A program made the position numbers and the translations under genes. A stretch of 64,000 nt of DNA from positions 1,736,001-1,800,000 of the forward strand of contig NZ_CP053439.1 in assembly GCF_000769405.2 (NCBI RefSeq), in the 5' to 3' direction. Origin of the DNA: Rhizobium brockwellii. GTDB lineage: Bacteria > Pseudomonadota > Alphaproteobacteria > Rhizobiales > Rhizobiaceae. The notes beneath the pieces were generated by a model. It did not search any database and was not told the origin of the DNA. It worked only from the letters and a program-made list of their open reading frames with translations. Of the stretch, positions 59,970-64,000 are shown piece after piece (the first letter of the stretch is position 1; each line of letters begins with the position of its first letter).

Positions 59970-61361
59970 ATGCCTATCGATATCCTCATGCCCGCCCTCT
60001 CTCCGACCATGGAAGAAGGCACACTGTCCAAATGGCTGAAGCAGGAAGGTGACAAGGTCACCTCAGGCGACGTCATCGCCGAAATCGAAACCGACAAGGC
60101 GACGATGGAAGTCGAAGCCGTCGACGAAGGCGTCATCGGCAAGCTTCTGGTTCCTGCCGGAACCGAAGGCGTCAAGGTGAACGCCAAGATCGCCGTTCTT
60201 CTGCAGGACGGTGAATCCGCATCCGACATGTCTGCGTCCGCTCCGGCAGCAGCGCCGGCTGCTGCACCGCAGGCCGCGCAGGAGGAAAAGCCGGCTGCCG
60301 CAACTCCGGCATCCGCATCCGTTCCCGCCGAGCCGAAAGCCCAGGTGCAGAACGATCCGGAAATCCCGGCCGGCACCGAAATGGTGTCGACCACCGTGCG
60401 CGAAGCGCTGCGCGACGCCATGGCCGAGGAAATGCGCGCCGACGAAAACGTCTTCGTCATGGGCGAGGAAGTCGCCGAATACCAGGGCGCCTACAAGGTC
60501 ACGCAGGGGCTGTTGCAGGAATTCGGCCCCCGCCGCGTCGTCGATACGCCGATCACCGAGCATGGCTTTGCCGGCGTCGGCGTCGGTGCCGCAATGGCCG
60601 GCCTTCGCCCGATCGTCGAATTCATGACCTTCAACTTCGCCATGCAGGCGATCGACCAGATCATCAACTCCGCTGCCAAGACGCTCTATATGTCCGGCGG
60701 CCAGATGGGCGCTCCGATCGTCTTCCGCGGCCCGAATGGTGCAGCGGCCCGTGTCGGCGCCCAGCACAGCCAGGATTATGCAGCCTGGTACAGCGCCATT
60801 CCCGGCCTGAAGGTCGTCATGCCCTACACGGCATCCGACGCCAAGGGCCTGCTGAAGGCTGCGATCCGCGATCCGAACCCGGTCATCTTCCTCGAAAACG
60901 AAATTCTCTACGGCCAGCACTTCGATGTGCCGAAGCTCGATAATTTCGTTCTGCCGATCGGCAAGGCCCGCATCCATCGTCCCGGCAAGGACGTCACCGT
61001 GGTCTCCTTCGGCATCGGCATGACCTATGCGATCAAGGCTGTCGCCGAACTCGAAAAGCTCGGCATCGATGTCGAACTGATCGACCTTCGCACTATCCGC
61101 CCGATGGACCTGCCGGCTGTTATCGAATCGGTGAAGAAAACCGGACGTCTCGTTACCGTCGAGGAAGGCTATCCGCAGTCCTCCGTGGGCACCGAAATCG
61201 CCACCCGCGTCATGCAGCAGGCCTTCGACTATCTCGATGCGCCGATCCTGACGATCGCAGGCAAGGACGTTCCGATGCCTTACGCCGCCAATCTCGAAAA
61301 GCTCGCCCTTCCGAACGTCGGCGAAGTGGTCGATGCGGTGAAGGCTGTTTGCTACAAATAA
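59970..61361 (+). CDS. pdhB: pyruvate dehydrogenase E1 component, beta subunit with lipoyl domain
   Basis: 463 residues. Residues 1-78 are a lipoyl domain (K43 in [10 protein letters not shown]), followed by an Ala/Pro linker and the transketolase-like E1 beta from about 137 ([55 protein letters not shown]). The fused lipoyl domain is characteristic of alphaproteobacterial E1 beta. GGGGAGGG lies before the start. Confidence 0.97.
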   Translation: MPIDILMPALSPTMEEGTLSKWLKQEGDKVTSGDVIAEIETDKATMEVEAVDEGVIGKLLVPAGTEGVKVNAKIAVLLQDGESASDMSASAPAAAPAAAPQAAQEEKPAAATPASASVPAEPKAQVQNDPEIPAGTEMVSTTVREALRDAMAEEMRADENVFVMGEEVAEYQGAYKVTQGLLQEFGPRRVVDTPITEHGFAGVGVGAAMAGLRPIVEFMTFNFAMQAIDQIINSAAKTLYMSGGQMGAPIVFRGPNGAAARVGAQHSQDYAAWYSAIPGLKVVMPYTASDAKGLLKAAIRDPNPVIFLENEILYGQHFDVPKLDNFVLPIGKARIHRPGKDVTVVSFGIGMTYAIKAVAELEKLGIDVELIDLRTIRPMDLPAVIESVKKTGRLVTVEEGYPQSSVGTEIATRVMQQAFDYLDAPILTIAGKDVPMPYAANLEKLALPNVGEVVDAVKAVCYK

Positions 61362-61376
61362 GGGGAGGGTGTTTCG

Positions 61377-62741
61377 ATGCCGATCAATATCACGATGCCC
61401 GCCCTCTCTCCGACCATGGAGGAAGGCAACCTTTCCAAATGGCTGGTCAAGGAAGGCGACAAGGTCAAGTCTGGCGATGTGATCGCCGAGATCGAGACCG
61501 ACAAGGCGACGATGGAAGTCGAAGCCGTCGATGAAGGCACGGTCGCCAAGCTCGTCGTCGCCGCCGGCACCGAAGGCGTCAAGGTCAATGCGCTGATCGC
61601 GGTTCTCGCCGCCGATGGCGAGGATGTCTCCGCTGCCGCAAGCAGTGCGGGTTCCGCTGCTCCGGCACCGAAAGCTGACGGTGCAGCCGCGCCGAAGGCC
61701 GAAGCTGCACCGGCTCCGGCCCAGTCTACTCCGGCTGCGGCACCTGGAGCCGCCGCTGCACCCGCATCGGTGTCATCTGATGGCAGCCGCGCCTTCTCTT
61801 CGCCGCTTGCCCGCAGGCTGGCCAAGGAAGCCGGTATCGACCTTTCGGCAGTCGCAGGCTCCGGCCCGCACGGCCGCGTCGTCAAGAGCGACATCGAAGC
61901 CGCCGTTGCCGGTGGTGGCGCGAAGGCCGCAGCCCCTGCCGCTGCGGCTTCCGCTCCGCAAGCCTCCGCGGCTCCGGCTCCGGCCGCCGCTGCCCCGAAG
62001 GGCGCTTCCGAGGAGGCCGTGCTCAAGCTCTTCGAACCGGGCTCCTACGAGCTCGTGCCGCATGACGGCATGCGCAAGACGATCGCCAGGCGCCTGGTCG
62101 AATCCAAGCAGACGATCCCGCATTTCTACGTCAGCGTCGATTGCGAACTCGATGCGCTTCTGGCGCTGCGTGCCCAGCTGAACGATGCGGCTCCGCGCAA
62201 GGATAACGCTCCGGCCTACAAGCTCTCGGTCAACGACATGGTCATCAAGGCCATGGCGCTGTCGCTGCGCGACGTTCCGGATGCCAACGTCTCCTGGACC
62301 GACAACAACATGATCAAGCACAAGCATGCCGATGTCGGCGTTGCTGTCTCGATCCCCGGCGGCCTGATCACGCCGATCATCCGCAAGGCCGAGGAAAAGA
62401 CCCTGTCGACGATCTCCAACGAGATGCGCGATCTCGGCAAGCGGGCCAAGGACCGCAAGCTGAAGCCTGAGGAATATCAGGGCGGCACCAGTTCGGTCTC
62501 GAACATGGGCATGATGGGCGTGAAGAACTTCGCAGCCGTGGTCAACCCGCCGCATGCGACGATCCTCGCGGTCGGCGCCGGCGAACAGCGGGTCGTCGTC
62601 AAGAAGGGCGAGATGGCGATTGCCACTGTGATGTCAGTCACGCTCTCGACGGACCATCGCTGCGTCGATGGCGCGCTCGGCGCCGAGCTGCTCCAGGCCT
62701 TCAAGGGCTACATCGAAAACCCGATGGGCATGCTTGTCTGA
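61377..62741 (+). CDS. pdhC: dihydrolipoamide acetyltransferase (E2) of pyruvate dehydrogenase
   Basis: 454 residues: one lipoyl domain (K43 in [10 protein letters not shown]), Ala/Pro linker, peripheral-subunit binding domain ([20 protein letters not shown], about 141-175), second linker, and catalytic domain ending in [20 protein letters not shown] with the active-site HxxxDG. It forms the core of the complex. GGGGAGGG precedes it, 15 bp after pdhB. Confidence 0.97.
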   Translation: MPINITMPALSPTMEEGNLSKWLVKEGDKVKSGDVIAEIETDKATMEVEAVDEGTVAKLVVAAGTEGVKVNALIAVLAADGEDVSAAASSAGSAAPAPKADGAAAPKAEAAPAPAQSTPAAAPGAAAAPASVSSDGSRAFSSPLARRLAKEAGIDLSAVAGSGPHGRVVKSDIEAAVAGGGAKAAAPAAAASAPQASAAPAPAAAAPKGASEEAVLKLFEPGSYELVPHDGMRKTIARRLVESKQTIPHFYVSVDCELDALLALRAQLNDAAPRKDNAPAYKLSVNDMVIKAMALSLRDVPDANVSWTDNNMIKHKHADVGVAVSIPGGLITPIIRKAEEKTLSTISNEMRDLGKRAKDRKLKPEEYQGGTSSVSNMGMMGVKNFAAVVNPPHATILAVGAGEQRVVVKKGEMAIATVMSVTLSTDHRCVDGALGAELLQAFKGYIENPMGMLV

Positions 62742-62760
62742 TAGCGTCGCGGAGGCGGAA

Positions 62761-63402
62761 ATGACCAAGACCGTTCTTTGCTATGGTGACTCGCTGACCT
62801 GGGGTTATGACGCCGAGACGATCGGCCGTCATGATTACAAGAATCGCTGGCCGAGCGTGCTTCAGGCAGCGCTCGGCAGTGAGGCCCGCGTCATTGCCGA
62901 AGGCCTGAACGGTCGCACCACCGCTTTCGACGACCACCTCGCCGATTGTGACCGCAACGGTGCGCGCATCTTGCCGACGATCCTGCAGACGCATGCGCCG
63001 CTCGACCTCGTCGTCCTTCTGCTCGGCACCAATGACATGAAGCCGGTCGTGGCAGGCTCGGCCTTTGCCGCATGCCAGGGCATCAGCCGGCTCGTGCGGC
63101 TGATCCGCAATCATGCCTGGCCCTTCGAATTCGATGGGCCGGAGATCCTGATCGTGGCGCCACCGGCGATCCGCGCGACGGGCAATGTGCCCTTCGCCGC
63201 GTCGTTTCCCGGCGGCATCGAGGAATCGGCAAAACTTGCAACGCTTTATCGTGATCTTGCCGACGAACTCGGTTGTGGCTTCTTCGACGGCAATTCTGTC
63301 GCCAAGACCACACCGATCGATGGCATTCACCTCGATGCGGAGAATACGCGTGCGCTCGGTCGCGGGCTGGAATCGATCGTGCGGATGATGCTGGGGATCT
63401 GA
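62761..63402 (+). CDS. SGNH/GDSL-type esterase
   Basis: 213 residues. Block I GDSLTWG (S11), block II GLNGRTT, block III GTND and block V DGIHLD are all present. It probably acts as an arylesterase or carbohydrate esterase in the cytoplasm, since no signal is seen. It starts 19 bp after pdhC and likely shares its transcript. Confidence 0.92.
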   Translation: MTKTVLCYGDSLTWGYDAETIGRHDYKNRWPSVLQAALGSEARVIAEGLNGRTTAFDDHLADCDRNGARILPTILQTHAPLDLVVLLLGTNDMKPVVAGSAFAACQGISRLVRLIRNHAWPFEFDGPEILIVAPPAIRATGNVPFAASFPGGIEESAKLATLYRDLADELGCGFFDGNSVAKTTPIDGIHLDAENTRALGRGLESIVRMMLGI

Positions 63403-63404
63403 CC

Positions 63405-63986
63405 ATGACCTCCTTCATCGCCCTCCGGCAGGCCTCACGGCGGGATGCCTCGGAGCTGGCGATTCTGGCGGATATCGCATCGCGCGGTTTTGCCTCCTGG
63501 CTCTGGGTTGCCGGTGTGGAAAACGGCGTGAGCGACACGCCGCTGGAGCGGGGCCGGCTGAAGATGAGCGAGGAGGAAGCTGTCGGCAGCTGGCGGGATG
63601 CCGTCATTGCCGAGGCCTATGGCGAGGTCGCTGGTGTGGCGATCGGCCATGCGCTGGGTGAGGGGATAGGCGATATCGAGGCGACGATTCCGGCGACCGC
63701 ACCGATGCTCGCCTTGCAGAAAACGGTGGTCGGAAGCTGGTTCATCGGCAGTCTCGGCGTCTATCGCCACCTGCGCGGCATCGGCATCGGACGCAGGCTG
63801 CTGGACGATCAGATCGAAAGGGCCGATCGGCGGCCCGTCAGTCTCATTACCGCAAGTGATAACGAAGCGGCTTTGTCGCTTTATGGAAGAAACGGATTCC
63901 TGGAGGCTGCGCGCGCCGATGCCGTGCCGCTCTTCGAAAACAGCAAAAGACATGCGTGGGTGCTCATGACCCGCAGCGCAGCGTAA
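63405..63986 (+). CDS. GNAT family N-acetyltransferase
   Basis: 193 residues. The acetyl-CoA motif A reads GSLGVYRHLRGIGIGRRLLD, then LITASDNEAALSLYGRNGFL (motif B). Substrate unknown. ATG 63405 is 2 nt after the SGNH stop. It is probably inserted between pdhC and lpdA, which should follow outside the window. Confidence 0.9.
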   Translation: MTSFIALRQASRRDASELAILADIASRGFASWLWVAGVENGVSDTPLERGRLKMSEEEAVGSWRDAVIAEAYGEVAGVAIGHALGEGIGDIEATIPATAPMLALQKTVVGSWFIGSLGVYRHLRGIGIGRRLLDDQIERADRRPVSLITASDNEAALSLYGRNGFLEAARADAVPLFENSKRHAWVLMTRSAA

Positions 63987-64000
63987 CAAAGGCAGGAAAC

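Overview
The window reads as chromosomal DNA of a Rhizobium of the leguminosarum/etli group (alphaproteobacterium, high GC by eye). Support comes from the metC-aapJQMP amino-acid transporter locus, an alphaproteobacterial lipid A cluster that uses lpxI instead of lpxH, a pyruvate dehydrogenase E1 beta with its own lipoyl domain, a LexA gene preceded by a GTTC-N7-GTTC SOS box, two NDUFS4/NDUFS6-type complex I accessory proteins, and two families of rhizobial intergenic palindromic repeats. The genus is inferred from gene order and protein similarity recalled from memory; no database search was possible.

Layout. 1-9.1 kb: end of an unknown gene, aminotransferase (aatC-like) and homoserine dehydrogenase (hom), a small membrane protein, recJ, three tRNA-Glu genes, an M15-type peptidase lipoprotein, a glyoxalase, a double cold-shock protein and a DUF192 protein. 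9.1-10.3 kb: tRNA-Pro, a 37-residue membrane protein, the NDUFS4-like protein and tRNA-Arg. 10.3-18.7 kb is the accessory part: IS21 (istB) debris in two opposite orientations, a 754-residue beta-helix/RTX secreted protein, a decayed IS6-type transposase remnant, a PEP-mutase/isocitrate-lyase-like enzyme, then small rhizobial proteins (DUF982, DUF3597, a 14-residue-repeat secreted protein and others) and repeat fragments. 18.7-29 kb: aapPMQJ (minus), metC, an FAD monooxygenase, the NDUFS6-like zinc protein, an alpha/beta hydrolase, cysE, DUF3126 and a phasin. 29.2-36.5 kb: clpS-clpA, Dabb, HIT, GNAT/DUF482, a glycerophosphodiesterase, RidA and EipB.

36.8-50.2 kb is a long co-directional housekeeping run: rpsB, tsf, pyrH, frr, uppS, cdsA, rseP, bamA, lpxD, fabZ, lpxA, lpxI, lpxB. 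It links translation, UMP synthesis, undecaprenyl and phospholipid precursors, the sigma-E type site-2 protease, outer-membrane protein assembly and lipid A synthesis, with several overlapping stop/start pairs in the lpx part. gltA converges on it and shares its terminator. 51.8-64 kb: comEC, lexA, a VOC protein, kdsA, eno, ftsB, the pdhA-pdhB-pdhC pyruvate dehydrogenase operon, an SGNH esterase and a GNAT acetyltransferase; the pdh run probably continues beyond the window.

No convincing new multi-gene system is present. The best leads are the RTX/beta-helix gene bracketed by insertion-sequence remnants beside tRNA-Arg, the 14-residue-repeat secreted protein, the 37-residue membrane protein, and the two repeat families with informative internal deletions.
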